From: Dryomyza anilis
Lineage: Eukaryota; Arthropoda; Insecta; Diptera; Dryomyzidae
Direction of reading: 5' to 3'
NCBI GenBank assembly: GCA_951804985.1
Contig: OX638132.1
Location: 46,390,800-46,454,799, forward strand
Length of the DNA stretch: 64,000 nucleotides
This document shows positions 24,952-36,696 of this stretch, in pieces (the stretch's first letter is position 1; every line of letters starts with the position of its first letter). A program made the position numbers and the translations under genes. A model generated the notes under the pieces. That model did not search any database, had not been told where the DNA came from, and worked only from the letters and a program-made list of their open reading frames with translations.

Positions 24952-25517
24952 CACTCATAGAAATATATTGTTAGATCCGACAATAAAATAATAATAATAG
25001 GCATGTTCAAAATAGAACCCATTGTCATTTTATTGTTGGTATGAAAATATGATTGTTACTTTCAAAATATAATTCGATTGTTGTTTTTAAAAATCGACAT
25101 TGTCAAATTTAATGCAATGAAATTGTCAGTTATATTTTTAATTCTTAAAATTATTTGAAATGAAAAACAGCCTTTTTACATTGCAATATATTTTATTTAA
25201 CAATATTTTTAAATATTACTTTCACACCTGCAACATTGCTGTGGTGACCGTGCAACATTTGTATATCTGCACAAATGACACATGCTGAGTCGAAGGCATC
25301 ATACAAAAGATGACATTACATAAAGTTCTTTTGCAATTTTTGAACATATTAATTGTATAAACATGTAACTTACACCATTTAATAATATTCGATGCACGTC
25401 GATTTGAAATATTATAAACAATAATTTGAAAATATTATTTTGACATTTTGTTTTAAGAGGCACATACAGAGCTGACAATGGCATATTGTAAAAAGTAACA
25501 ATAGATTTCTATGCGTG
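24952..25517. mobile_element. MITE inserted in the terminal TA of E1 (566 bp)
   Basis: TIRs CACTCATAGAAATATATTGT and, inverse, CACGCATAGAAATCTATTGT. TA duplication at 24950-24951 and 25518-25519; the left TA is the last two bases of E1. No coding capacity. Confidence 0.85.
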
Positions 25518-26354
25518 TAATATGGATATTCCAAAAAGTCAGCGAATTTTGCGTACAAATGGTTTTTTTTAATATTTTAAAAATAGTTGAAATCGTGTGC
25601 TTTCTATGTATATTTACATTTTGTTCATAGAAGGATCACAGAAAAATTCCGGACGTTCCGTATGGAAATTTGCACTACGATTTTTTGCTAAAAATAATTT
25701 TGTATATGATTATTTCGAAATAAAAAGTGATGTACTATTCAAATGTCCACATGTTTTTAAAGTTTTTTAAATTTTTTTAAACTTTTTTTGAATTTTTTTT
25801 TTTTTTGATATGTTTTGTAGTAGTTGTAGTTTTACACTTTTGGTAATCAAAGTTCCGGACGAGACAGATTTCAATTAAGATGTTTATATTTTTGTAAATG
25901 CCTAGAAAATTCTGCTTTAGAAACATTAGATTCAACACTTTAAAAAACAAAAATTCAGTTTACTATGGTAATAAATGTATCTTTTTGGTTCCGGGCGGGA
26001 CATTGAAAACTCTTATAAAAAAATCTAAATTTTTCCGTTATTTTAATATGGATCATTATTTTTAAGCTTTAGAAATAATTATTACTGTTACCTGAAAAAA
26101 CAGAAAATTATATTTAGTATCTGTATGTCTTTAAAGTTAATTAATATGGTTAATCAAAATACTTTAAAAATGGGTATATTTACATATTGCATAGTAACGT
26201 AACTTTATGAGTATATTTTAATACGTAACCGGAATAGAAATTTCTTTTCAGATATTTAGATTCAGATATTAGAGATTTCAAATCCATCGTTGTTTTAAAG
26301 ATTTCAGCATTTTGAATTTTTCGGTCGTTGTTGAAGTTTTTCTGGAAATGCCCA

Positions 26355-26921
26355 CATGTGGAGAAAGTCTACATATTCCATTAGTAGTTGCAGGAAATCT
26401 GCAAATATGATATTTTTCGTGGTGTTTATGGAAAAATCTCTTAAATAATGCAACTTATGTGATGTTTTACTTATGCTGTTATGACACTGGCTTTTTTTCA
26501 TGCTTAAAAAGTATCTAGCAAGTTGAAATAAAATGAGACATATATATTAAGCTTCAAAGTAAAAATGTTTATCCATTTCTCTTAATCGTTGTTTCATTCA
26601 CACAATATTAGTCAATTCGTGTATTTTTTTAAAGCCAGTGTCATAACAGCATTACTAACACATTTGCGGCAAGTTTATTTGTATTTACCAGGGGAACTGA
26701 ACGAAACAAAAACTTTGTATTTTTAAAAGTGTTGTATTTCAAATTTCAAATTTAAAAATAATGTTCTGATACACAGATTTAAACAATTTATTTTCAAAAT
26801 ATTTTTTACATGAGCTTACTTGATCAGAATGAAAACCCAAATATATTGTTAATTTTTTGAACTTTATTTTTTTGTTTCGATTGAAAATTTTTTTCTGAAC
26901 TTTGTTTTTTTTTTTGTTGAG
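26355..26921. other. A/T-rich spacer
   Basis: The pair ccagtgtcataacagcat (26635) and atgctgttatgacactggct (26472-26491) forms an inverted repeat about 140 bp apart. Otherwise nothing recognised. Confidence 0.5.
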
Positions 26922-27434
26922 TACACAGAAAAAATGTTGTTCATAAATGAAATGAACGCCGCTAATTGAGACACCGTTCATAATATATATGGAAAAATTA
27001 TTCTTTTTATGAACGAAATTGATATAATAAACGCGTTCATAATTGTTATGAATTGCGTTCATTAAGGTATTCATATGCAGCACAGCCTTCACGTCACGTG
27101 CAATTCAGCCGAGCATAAAGGTGATACTGAAAATAAAAAACCAGTCCACAAAAAGGAGCATACAAAGACACAAAGTAGGTAGGTATGTATTTTAGTATTT
27201 GTGTATGATTGCATGTGTGAAACAGCAGCCATTTGGACCCTTCTATAAATATATATTTTTATTTTACTGACGCGTCATGCGTCATGACGTAAAGTGATTA
27301 TTTTCACTACTCGTCGATAGTCAATGATGGCAGAAACAATTCTTAGATTTTTTTATTCGTATGTCATTTCGTACTTATAAAGAAAATCGTTTCCTTTGTT
27401 GTTTACAACTCCAAAGAAACGTGCGCCGCAGGTA

Positions 27435-28506
27435 CACTCTAAAAAAGGAATGTTTATAAATTATTTGTGGGAAGCTATCGGTTTCTTCTGGTAAATACAT
27501 ACTGGCTGCCAGAAATACTTATTGTTAGTCATAAATAATAATGGCTTATTGCAAACAATTACACAATTCTAGTGTTTGTACACAACAATATCTAATTTCT
27601 TAAAAACATTTGAAATGTTTCCCAAGAACACTTTATAAAAGTCACTTCAATTATTACTCCCAAACACTCATTTGTTACCATTAAATAATGAAAGTGTTTA
27701 AGATAAGTAATAAATATATGATATTTCTTTTGGGCAAACACTAAGTGTTTCCCAGAACGCAATCTATTTTAAAAGTGTTTGTCCTAAATACTAATAGCTT
27801 CTCGGAAAAAATGCTACATTGAAAATGTTTGCCCCAAAAGTCGTACAGCTTCTGATAAAAGATGAACAATTGAACTTATCCGTGTCATGCAACACTTGCA
27901 CGAATAAACGTGTATAAGCTTCTTTTGTCGAATAAGGAGCAACTTTTTCTTATTGTGCGACATCTGAAGCTAATTATTATTATCTATAGCCACTGCCATC
28001 AATTCATCATAATCGGTCTTCACATCATTCAAAACAGATGACTGCAGAAACACTGCCGCAATTCTGTGCAAATCATCTGACGAAAACCTAGTCAGTTTAG
28101 ATGACTTTTTACAACAAATTTTACTACAAATTTTTGCCGGAAACACTTCAAGTCTTTTTGGCAAACACTACCAAATTTTGAAATATTTCTGGGAAACACT
28201 TCAAATATTTGTGGGAAACACTTTTCGGGTTTGTGGGAAACGCTTTTCGTGTTTGTGGAAAACACTTTCCGTGTTGGAGGGAAACACTTTTCGTGTTTGT
28301 GGAAAACACTTTTCGTGTTTGTGGGAAACACTTTTCGTATTTGTGGGTAACACCTTTCGTGTTTGTGGGAAGCACTACAATTATTTGTGGGAAACACTAC
28401 TGATCATTTGTGAGAAACACTTCGATTATTTCCTACATATGAGCTTGCAAACACTTTAGTGTTTGTTTGAGAAAGTGTTTACAGGAAATGATATTTTTTT
28501 TGTGTG
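27435..28506. mobile_element. Nested MITE in D (1072 bp) with a minisatellite
   Basis: TIRs CACTCTAAAAAAGGAA and, inverse, CACACAAAAAAAATAT. TA duplication at 27433-27434 and 28507-28508. Copy C gives the empty site (ttaagtacctgcggcgcac in reverse). Interior has many gtgtttg/gggaaac phrases. Confidence 0.85.
28160..28460 (+). repeat. 21-bp minisatellite GTGTTTGTGGGAAACACTTTTC, about 12 units
   Basis: Near-perfect repeats of TGTTTGTGGGAAACACTTTTC from about 28190 to 28410, with degenerate units on both sides. Each unit is partly palindromic (GTGTTT...AAACAC). It yields 75-101-codon ORFs on both strands (CFPQTRKVFSTN, VCGKHFSCLWET) that are artefacts. Confidence 0.9.
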
Positions 28507-28904
28507 TACTTAACATCGCCCAACAACAAACAGCAGCAACAGTAAGAATAGATATAAAATAAAATGTAAGTAGTTAAAAAAAATAAAATAAAAAAAGTAG
28601 TATAATAATATAAAAAATAATAATACAAGAAAAAAAAATATATTTTTTTTAATTTTGAAATAGTTTAAAATTTCATAACGATTCATAAATTGGATTAATT
28701 TGGTCATTGGTTGAGTTCCAATGGTAATTCATAACATTGGTGAACAAATTCATAAATTGTATGTATTTTTTTCGGTGTACCCAGGTATTGGAATAATTCC
28801 AATTATAATAATTATTCAACATTTATTGTTGTAGTAAGTAACTATTTTTTGCACAGTAATTGCAGCAACAGATGTTCATCGGAAAATAATACTTGGTTTA
28901 TTTT

Positions 28905-29160
28905 GTAGCGGCTAGTGTGTTGGACTGCTAGCCGAAAGGTTCCAGGTTTAAGCCTGGACTACGGCTAACAACATCTTTTCATAGAAATATTTGTCTATAC
29001 CGCGCTACCTCTTGGTAAATGGCAAACGTACGAGAGTAAATATTGCCTATGTAAAGATCTCATCCGCCGTTCTGATTCGGCATTCCTATCTGAACAGATT
29101 GAATGCGTTGATGTCAACGAATAAGTAAAACAAATTACCCTCGCCAGTTCACCGCAGCTA
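28905..29160 (+). mobile_element. tRNA-derived SINE, type 1 (plus strand)
   Basis: tRNA-like head: TAGCGGCTAGTGTGTTGGAC (A box) and CAGGTTTAAGCCTG (B box). Then the body: ctaacaacatcttttcatag, taccgcgctacctcttgg, ggcaaacgtacgagagtaa. The same head and body appear in reverse at 56951-57055, and a 5'-truncated body in reverse at 30380-30517. No run of T's for Pol III termination is evident at the head, consistent with a SINE rather than a tRNA gene. Confidence 0.8.
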
Positions 29161-30116
29161 TAGATTTATGTTGAATTTCTATTTTAAAATCGACAAAAAA
29201 ATGATTGAATATTGAATACAATTAGGTCACTGCATTATAAAAATGTGATAAAAAATTTAGAAATGTGGGACAACAATTCATTATTCGTCAGCCGCAAAAT
29301 ATAGAAAAAGGCTTAAAATTTAAAAAAAAAACGACTTTCAGAATTTTTGAGCCTTTTCAAAAAAGGGCAAAATATAGAGAAAATCGCCTAATTTACAATA
29401 TTTTGCGTCTCTAAAGATGGTCGAAAAATATAGAGAAAGGCGCAAAATTTTCAAAACGTCACAAAATTGAAAGTTGTTCGCTTCTTAATTTTGCGACTTT
29501 TAAAAAAAACTTGATATTAAAATTAGCTTTTTGACATTTTAATCATTGTTAAAATTGTCCAAAATAGCGGGTATACTTTTATTTTTAAGTTGACTTAAAA
29601 TAGTCTACGAATATGCGCCATTGTATTTTGACAAAGATTCTGAAGAATACACAATTCGGGTTTTAAATATTTTGAGCTTTTTATCAAAATGTCCCAAGAC
29701 AAAATTGTTGGTCGAGGCAGTTTAGAAACATTTCTTCGACACATTTTAAACAGACAAAGGCGAAGTTTGTAAAAAGCTGTCTGTTTTCTGCCCGATCCGA
29801 AAATATGCCGTGAATCTACCATTAAAATTCTACAAAATTTTACGACCTGCTATACACTTCCTAAAATATTCCATTTATTTGTGTGGCAGACATTTTGTGT
29901 CGGGGTATCAATATTAAATCGAATTTAAACATTATAGGCGCTTAACTATAAACAATTTTAAGTAAAAAAAAAAAATAAAAAAAAATCGACTTTTTTTGAC
30001 AATATTTGTATAGAATAAATTGTCAAAAAGATGCTTTTACATTTAAATTTAACTTTAAATTGTCTATTATAATACGCCATAGTTTTTAGAAAATATACGT
30101 ATTTATTTGTATATAT
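29161..30116. other. A/T-rich DNA, no gene recognised
   Basis: 29270-29440 has repeated aaatatagaaaaaggc / ggcgcaaaat phrases resembling 34780-34850, suggesting a shared decayed element. A 75-codon minus ORF at 29595-29822 has no recognisable domain. Confidence 0.4.
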
Positions 30117-30250
30117 ATCTATATATTCGTTGTAAAACTAAAAGTCCAAATACCATTTTTGAAAACAAAAGTATATGGCTGAAAATGCAATAAAATCGAT
30201 TTGGAAACAAAATTTATTTGGTGACTTTTAGTTCTATAACGACGATTTAT
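30117..30250. mobile_element. Short foldback MITE
   Basis: ATTCGTTGTAAAACTAAAAG at the left and inverse GACTTTTAGTTCTATAACGA at the right: a compact relative of the elements at 5745 and 11093. Confidence 0.6.
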
Positions 30251-30379
30251 AATAATAAATCTAACCGAAAGTTTATACACGCAGAGAAAAAACATAATTG
30301 TAGTGTGATTGTTGCAACAAAACAATGATTCGAGTAGTCATAGAATGATTAAATAATAGTTTGGCACTACAGTCCTTTA

Positions 30380-30517
30380 AGAACTTTGGCAGATCTCTCA
30401 TCATTTTGAGCTGTGAAAAGTTTTACTCTCGTAGGTTTGCCATTTACTGCCGAGAGGTAGCGCGGTATAGAAACATGTTTCTATGAAAAGATGTTGTTAG
30501 CTCCAGTCCAGTGATTC
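30380..30517 (-). mobile_element. 5'-truncated type 1 SINE
   Basis: The reverse complement reads ctaacaacatcttttcatag, taccgcgctacctctcgg, ggcaaacctacgagagtaaa, matching 28965-29040. The tRNA-like head is missing. Confidence 0.75.
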
Positions 30518-30593
30518 AATGAATTCAATGATTGGAATAGCTAATGATTGGAGCAAAAATGTTATTTAAATATGAATGATTGCCAGAATAATA

Positions 30594-30813
30594 CACCCAA
30601 AAAAAAAAATCTCTCAAATCCCATTAAAATTGGTCAATAGGACAATTATTGATTTAATAGTATACAAAAAATAAATCTTGTCATTTAACTCAGTGGCAAT
30701 GTCATGGTATTTTCTAGTATTTAATGGTATATTCCGATTAAAATAATAATTTATCCTATTGACTATTTTTAATAGTAAAAAACTATTATTTATATAGTAT
30801 TTTTTTCTGGGTG
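30594..30813. mobile_element. 220-bp MITE, copy 1
   Basis: Ends CACCCAAAAAAAAAAATC and, inverse, CACCCAGAAAAAAATACTAT; TA at 30592-30593 and 30814-30815. Nearly identical to 35537-35756, same length. Confidence 0.9.
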
Positions 30814-33145
30814 TAGTATTGATTGTTACAATAATGCACAAATCATATTGCCTCAATGAATGATTGATATAACCATACTATGATTAAAATTTTGAGAAAA
30901 GTTCTCAACTGTGCAGAGAGTAATTTTTGCAGATTCAGTGTTACACTAGACTTCGTCAAGAAAGGTAAGCGTGTCGTCTGCATTATTTATTTTAATAAAT
31001 ATAGTGATCATTTACATATATAGGAAATGTTATAGTTTTAGGAATGCATGTTGGTAACAGTTTAATTAATTAACTTTAGTTTTAAAGCCAGAACGGAATA
31101 AATACTGCGAATAACAGCGAACACGCAAAATAAAAGCAACAGCAGGTTGATTCCAACTTTCTCTAACGATTATTCTCCATCTCTAAAAAGTCTAAAATAA
31201 TTTTAAAGAAAATAAGCAATATTTGAGATTCAGACAATTGATATTTCTCTTAATTTTCTTTGCTTCATATAAAACTTTCAGAGTGAACGAAAACTTAACG
31301 AAACAAATGAATTGATATTTCGCTCCCACTTGTTTGCTTATTTTAGGAGACAATTGTGATTCTGAAATATTTATAAGCAACATTTCTTCCGCTTAATCTA
31401 AATTTTTTGGATACGAGTTTTTTATACGCTTAAATTATATTAGGCATTCAATATGTGTTTAATCTTAATTTTTTGTATACAAATCGCAATTTTTGAAATT
31501 TAAATTCGAAAAGCACACTTATATATAAAATTAAAAAAGTGTTATAATTGGTATATGTAACCCTACAAAAACTCGGTAGAAGGACACTTAACTTGTTACC
31601 AAAAAAACAAAACGGGTATAATAAGGTAAAAATTGAAAACACAAAACACCCCGAGTTTTCTGTCTTTTTAAAGATTGTTCTTATTATCGGATTTTTCTGG
31701 GCAAACGAAGGTTATGGAGACAATTGGTTATGGCAGGACAATTTTTAATTTGTTTGAAATACGGGTCTTGGAAAATTGCGTATTATGAAGTTAATTTTTA
31801 TGGAAAAGGGCGGTGTTTCTTTTTTGAATAGTTCTTTCCAGGCGTTTGAAACTCCCTTATTGCTAGAAATAGCAGATTTATTTTAATGATCTTCTACCTT
31901 TCATACCCACTTGACAAACCTGTTCCAGAGATTTCAGAGGATCTGCCTAAATTTTGAGTGTTATATTTTTTAAGGCGTATGACATTTTTTTGTTAGCTAG
32001 TTAAACGCCCAAATTCAAAATCATACGCATATCTTCACATATTAGTCGTTGCAACTAATCGTATACTGAAAATCCAAACGTATACAAGACTGTCGCACTA
32101 TTGTTGTAGTCTTATTTAACTTTTGTTGTGTCTCGAAAATTTGTGTGTTTTTTATGTGCCTCCTTTAAATAAAAATGTGATAAATAGAGTTTTTGATTTG
32201 TAAGTGGTACTACGTGACCTTGAACTCATATTTTTATTTATGTAAATTTTTTTGTAATATTTCACGTTGTATTATTTTAAAAAATACTTCCTTTTTAACT
32301 TTATTATAATTAAGAAATTACCGGTTTTCCATTTTTTGGGAGTTCCATGACATGTGCAGAAAAATCGTATTTTTGTCATTATCCGCAAATTTTGGGGTGA
32401 GTGGCAATTTGTTTTTGTTTACTTTTTGACACCGTCCGGTAAAGTAAAATGTTTGCACACTAGTGTTAGTTTTAATAACAGGAAATCGACTTGCAGTAGT
32501 GGGTTTTGCAATTAAAATAATATTGCTAATGCTTTGACCTCACTGCAAAGATGGCAATCATAGCAAACGTAAAAAAATTGTCCTCGGTATCCTAAGAAAA
32601 CCCTACATAAATCGAAAACCAAAAAAATTTTAATATGCGGATTTTCAAAAAAAAATAAATTAAGAATACCACTACAACCCAATTAAGTAGGCAATGAAAT
32701 ATCAACAAAAATGGTGACCGCCGATATACCAGGGTCATCAACACAAAATTTTTGAAGTTCGAAAATCGAATTTTAGAGAATTCTCTTAAGAACTCAACGA
32801 AACTTTTTTTAGCATTTAGGAGACAAAATTTAAGCATTAACTACGAGAATGTTGGAATCGTCCTACAGGTTGATACTTTCCTTCCAATTATTTTTAGAAA
32901 GATCAACGAGTCGTAGCTGTTTTCATGTTCTATTTCAATGTAGAGCCGAAAATGAGTAAAAAAGACTCCAGAGCGAAATGAGAAAAATGGAAAGAGTACA
33001 CAAGCAGACAAACAAAGAGCTCTGAGAGGAACATGATTGCTTCAATCATGGTACAATATGGAACATGATTGTAGCAATAATAATTCTAATCATTGAATGA
33101 TGCCGTCAAAACATGATTGTGGTGATCACGGTTTTTCTGTGCGTG

Positions 33146-33604
33146 TAGGCATAAATCCAATTTTTATATTTTAAGTCTTTTTAAAATTAAAAAAAATTGT
33201 ATTAAATTAATTTAATAACTGACCAAGTAACTATTACCTTTTACTTCTTGAATAAATGGTAGAAAAAAATAGGTGAAACGTCAAACTTGGTACAAATGTT
33301 ATACATTAAAAAACATCAATTTTAAAATATTTTGGGTTTATGGTTTCCGAAATAAGCTAACTTGAAAAGTGAAAATAATCATTAAAAATACAATGTATAT
33401 ATCTGAAATAGTTTACATACGAGATGCGGTATTGATTACCCTTAATATGATATAGGTACTGAGATATCAGAGACCAAAAATAATTATTATTTTAAAATTT
33501 ATATGTAAAAAGTCATTGTAAGAAATGATGCCACATAAAATATTCGGTGAACATTTTTAATTATGGTCTTATAGTCCTATAGACTGTTAAATTTTAAAAT
33601 ATTT
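33146..33604. other. A/T-rich spacer, nothing recognised
   Basis: Low-complexity A/T DNA between W2 and DINE-1 iv; no coding or repeat signal beyond short A/T runs. Confidence 0.5.
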
Positions 33605-33868
33605 TTATACCCTACACCTATTAGGTACAGGGTATATTAAGTTTGTGTAGATATTGTAACACCCCTTAGGAGGCGTGGTCGGTATGGAAAAGTATACATA
33701 TTCTTGATCAGCATCACTACCCGAGTCCGTTTGTCTGTCCGTCTGTTTGTCTTGCTGTCCGAATACGAGGAAACTTGAGAAATACCGGTCAGAATGCGAT
33801 GAAATTTGGTCACAATATGTTTTAGCCAAAAGTAGGAACTCATTTTGAAAATAACTTTCCCAACTCGC
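33605..33868 (-). mobile_element. DINE-1-like copy iv, internally deleted
   Basis: Retains ataccctacacctattagg, aagtatacatattcttgatc, gtctgtccgtctg and the terminal aactttcccaactcg, but the central about 550 bp present in copy iii is missing. Confidence 0.85.
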
Positions 33869-34142
33869 TTCATAATAATATTTGAGAAATATAAATTTAT
33901 GTTTGATTAATGTTTTTCAAAGTAAAAAATAATTATTTTTGATAAATATTTTCAAAAGTCAAATATCATTTTTATTTCAGATAAATATTTATTTAAAATC
34001 AAAATTAATTATTATTTTTGAGATGTAAAAAGTCAAACAAAACAAACAAAAAACAAAAAATCGCTAAATTTTACTTAACCGGATGAAGTGAAATATTTTC
34101 TTTCTTCAAACTATCCCCTCTGTTTGGGTCCTAGATAAAATT

Positions 34143-34676
34143 AGGATGCGGTCGAACGGTACCCTAGTTTAATCGAAAACTCGTACACCTACCTATATAT
34201 AAATATGTAGGTACTGAAATGAAAGGTAAGAATCTCACGATTAATATATAATTATGTTCATGGTTCGATAACATAGTGACATCAGGACGAATAACATATA
34301 GATACAAGTGTGGGTACCCAAACTAAGAAATTAACTCAGAAGTCTATTATACACTTATGTATTTATGTTTAAAAAAAAAAAAAAATCTTACAAAATTTTG
34401 CCTGCGGATCTACCTCGATATATCTTCCCTACGAACTATTATAATTAACTGTTCTACAAAATTTCAAAAAGTATGTGATTTTTTTAGCGTTACCTATTCA
34501 TTTATAAATTTTGTCGTCATTAAGATAAAGAATTAAATACACAATAAACTATTAATTACAAATCCTAATCGTTATGGTTATCAGATCATGAATTACCTTT
34601 CATTTGAGTACCTATATGATCAAATAGGTAGGTGCACCGGTTTTCGATTTTCTAGGGTACCTTAGATCGCATCCTA
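34143..34676. mobile_element. MITE with AGGATGCGRTC ends (534 bp)
   Basis: Left AGGATGCGGTCGAACGGTAC and cctagtttaatcgaaaac; right inverse AGGATGCGATCTAAGGTACC and cctagaaaatcgaaaac. Both ends continue into a gtacacctaccta / gtgcacctaccta block. Inverted arms about 55 bp. Target duplication not clear. Confidence 0.7.
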
Positions 34677-34784
34677 TATTTTTCTTTTTAACTAAATAAA
34701 ACTGGTGGTTTAAAAAAACAAGTTGGTTTAAAGAAGTAAAGTTGTGCATAATTAATTATTCACTGTATTTGATGAGAAAATATA

Positions 34785-34886
34785 AAAAGGGCGCAAAATA
34801 AATTTTGGGGGCGCATTTTAGAAAAATTTGGAAAAAGGCGCAAACAAATCAATTTCCCCTTAAGCCGTACTACTGGATCCGCCCCT
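34785..34886. mobile_element. hAT-like right terminus (relic)
   Basis: The end reads CTGGATCCGCCCCTG, inverse CAGGGGCGGATCCAG, a form common among hAT elements. Just inside are gggcgcaaaat-type repeats. No matching left end in the window. Confidence 0.4.
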
Positions 34887-35082
34887 GGTTTTTCCATTAT
34901 TATAAAGCAAATATTTTCCACTGAACATAAATGTGTAAATTTAAGTATTTGGTCTGTACCGTTCTCTTTTTGTAGCAACAAATATTTACTGAAAAGATTA
35001 AAGCGCCAGATGTTTTTTTTAAATAACTTAACAATGTTAGCTGTGTTATCTAACTTTTTCTGTTAACTCGAATTCCAATTAG

Positions 35083-35410
35083 TCGAGCACCTAGCGTGCT
35101 TGACTACCAACTCCCGGCATTTCTGACGACATGAGTTCAAACCCCAACCGCACCGTGTTCGTATATACGAAACATTTGATGTTATTCATGACGTCATCAC
35201 ATCAGCAGTTTGTGCTTAGCTAAACCTATACCAAAATTCGCATTTTGTTCATTATACAAAGTGAAGTTATAGGTTTAGCTAAGCACAAACTGCATACAAG
35301 ACCGCTGATGAGGAAGCTTGGCTGCTTCCGAAACAGCTGTACGGTCAGCCAACAAGTTTTTGGTTTTTTGTCAATTACTGTTGTTGTTTTTTGAACCAGT
35401 GCAAAATACA
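35083..35410 (+). mobile_element. tRNA-derived SINE, type 2 (plus strand)
   Basis: Head: gagcacctagcgtgcttgac, then GAGTTCAAACCCC; body: acgaaacatttgatgttat, gctgatgaggaagcttggct, ccgaaacagctgtacggtc. Matches 1920-2140 in reverse. A 26-bp perfect hairpin (35205-35293) sits inside the body and is absent from the other copy. Confidence 0.75.
35205..35293. other. Perfect 26-bp inverted repeat, 37-nt loop
   Basis: 35205-35230 and 35268-35293 are exact reverse complements over 26 bp (core TTAGCTAAACCTATA). It interrupts the conserved SINE body, so it is an insertion or a templated inversion. Confidence 0.9.
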
Positions 35411-35536
35411 TATTTCATTTGGTAGACCTTAGTTTTTGCATTACTCTATTTTACGCAAGGGCACGGCGCATAAAAATATACAAATCCATTGATTTAATTT
35501 TTATACAAAGTGCAGTTCTCGTATTTGAACACTGTA

Positions 35537-35756
35537 CACCCAGAAAAAAAATCACTAAAATCCCATTAAAATTGGTCAATAGGACAATTATTGATTTAAT
35601 AGTATACAAAAAATAAAAATTTTCATATAAACTCAATGGCAATGTCATGGTATTTTCTAGTATTTAATGGTATTTTCCGATTAAAATAATAATTTATCCT
35701 ATTGAATATTTTTAATAGTAAAAAACTATTATTTATATAGTATTTTTTTCTGGGTG
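35537..35756. mobile_element. 220-bp MITE, copy 2
   Basis: TIRs CACCCAGAAAAAAAA and inverse CACCCAGAAAAAAATAC; TA at 35535-35536 and 35757-35758. Same length and nearly the same sequence as 30594-30813, hence a recent burst. Confidence 0.92.
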
Positions 35757-35869
35757 TAGAGACTCTACAGCCTATACGAACTTGCTGCAACACAACAACA
35801 GTAATTGACAAAAATTAAACTTGGTGCAGTTTTTGCTGCTTGCCTTCTCGTCACTTTGTGCAGAAACTG

Positions 35870-36060
35870 CATAACAACTGCATACAAGACCGCTGATGAG
35901 GAAGCTTGGCTGCTTCCGAAACAGCTGTACGGTCGGCCAACAAGTTTTTGGTTTTTTTGTCAATTACTGTTGTTGTTTTTTGAACCAGTGCAAAATACAT
36001 ATTACATATTTACATACATAATACATTTTGCATTTGGTAGACCTAGAGCCCGACAAATTA
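35870..36060 (+). repeat. Duplicated SINE body
   Basis: Repeats 35288-35470 almost exactly (actgcatacaagaccgctga, ggccaacaagtttttggttt, gttgttttttgaaccagtgc), including the flank attttgcatttggtagacc. A segmental duplication of about 200 bp. Confidence 0.8.
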
Positions 36061-36466
36061 GTTTTTGCATTACTCTATTTTAAGGTCGAATAAAAACAAA
36101 CAACTTTACATTTTACACATTTTATTTTATTTGACCTCCTGATGCTTTCAAATTTTACTAACAAATGCACCCTTGCATATGTGCATTATTACTAGATAGA
36201 GAAACATTTGTTTTAAATCAAAATATTCTCGAAAAGGACACTATGAAGTATTATCAGATGTGGGGCATGTCACTCTGGCGATCTGCATTTTCTCTAGCCA
36301 TTTTCTCAAGCCATATGCACACAAGCGACATTAACGCGCTCTTTAGCAAAAATTACCAATACTATATAACTACACTACCACCCTAAATTTACGTGTTACC
36401 AATAAAATAAATTAGTTTGGTTTTGATGGCCCTATTTACCTGCAAATGAATTAGAACCAAAACTTA

Positions 36467-36696
36467 ATACCAGAAACACCTTAAAGACAGTTAAACATGG
36501 CGGTGGTAACAGACAAATTTGGAGTTACTTTATGCAGGAGTTGGTCCAATTGATTGGGTAAATAATAATATAAATAAAGAATTGTACCTAGAAATGATGA
36601 AAACGATATCGGTATATAGCTTTAAAATGGACATTCCAGCAGGACAACGATCATCAAAATACGTCCGTGTTGGTTACTAGGTGGTTTGAGCTAGAG
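36467..36696 (+). pseudogene. Tc1-like transposase remnant
   Basis: Translating across two frameshifts gives NTLKTVKHGGGNRQIWSYFM, then GVGPIDWVNNNINKELYLEM, then KWTFQQDNDHQNTSVLVTRW. These match the Tc1/mariner DDE domain in order: the VKHGGG strand, the GxGxI segment, and the second catalytic Asp in WxFQQDND followed by W-F. The N-terminal DNA-binding half, first Asp and C-terminus are missing. The fragment ends where a hAT-like end (TAGAGATGGGCA) begins. Confidence 0.8.

Larger units (their letters stand above)
23973..26354. mobile_element. Element F1 (TGGGCATTTCC ends), host of E1 and a MITE
   Basis: Left end TA + TGGGCATTTCC; inverse GGAAATGCCCA at the right, followed by CA (a probable decayed TA). 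The copy F2 ends GGAAATGCCCA + TA at 50027-50029. Characteristic of F are recurrent TTCCGGRCGGGACA motifs (23990, 25862, 25990 and, in F2, 43576, 43758, 44143). F2 matches F1 from about 24146 onward except that F2 lacks E1 and the MITE. No transposase recognised, though MDIPKSQRILRTN is readable in both copies. Confidence 0.7.
26924..28777. mobile_element. MITE D, TA duplication, with a nested MITE
   Basis: TIRs CACAGAAAAAATG and, inverse at the right, CACCGAAAAAAAT. TA at 26922-26923 and 28778-28779. Subterminal gttcat/atgaac repeats. The interior matches C in reverse, including ttgtttacaactccaaagaa and gtgcgccgcaggtac. Relative to C it lacks the 108-bp array block and contains a 1072-bp MITE after gcaggta. 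Confidence 0.85.
30278..33145. mobile_element. Element W2 (CACGCAGAGAAAA ends, TA duplication, 2868 bp)
   Basis: TIRs CACGCAGAGAAAAAACATAA and, inverse, CACGCACAGAAAAACCGTGA; TA at 30276-30277 and 33146-33147. Inner flanks are rich in atgattgtagca/caatcatg, the same theme as W. Contains a truncated SINE (30380-30517) and a 220-bp MITE (30594-30813). The central 30900-32990 shows no transposase; an isolated ORF at 31548-31748 is unassigned. Confidence 0.75.

Noticed and set aside
28092..28459. Repeat-rich ORFs and a CRISPR-like appearance
   Set aside because: Direct 21-bp units without distinct spacers in a eukaryotic MITE; a minisatellite, not a CRISPR array.
28905..28970. tRNA gene
   Set aside because: A and B boxes are recognisable, but the cloverleaf is degenerate and the head is fused to a conserved SINE body that recurs in the window.
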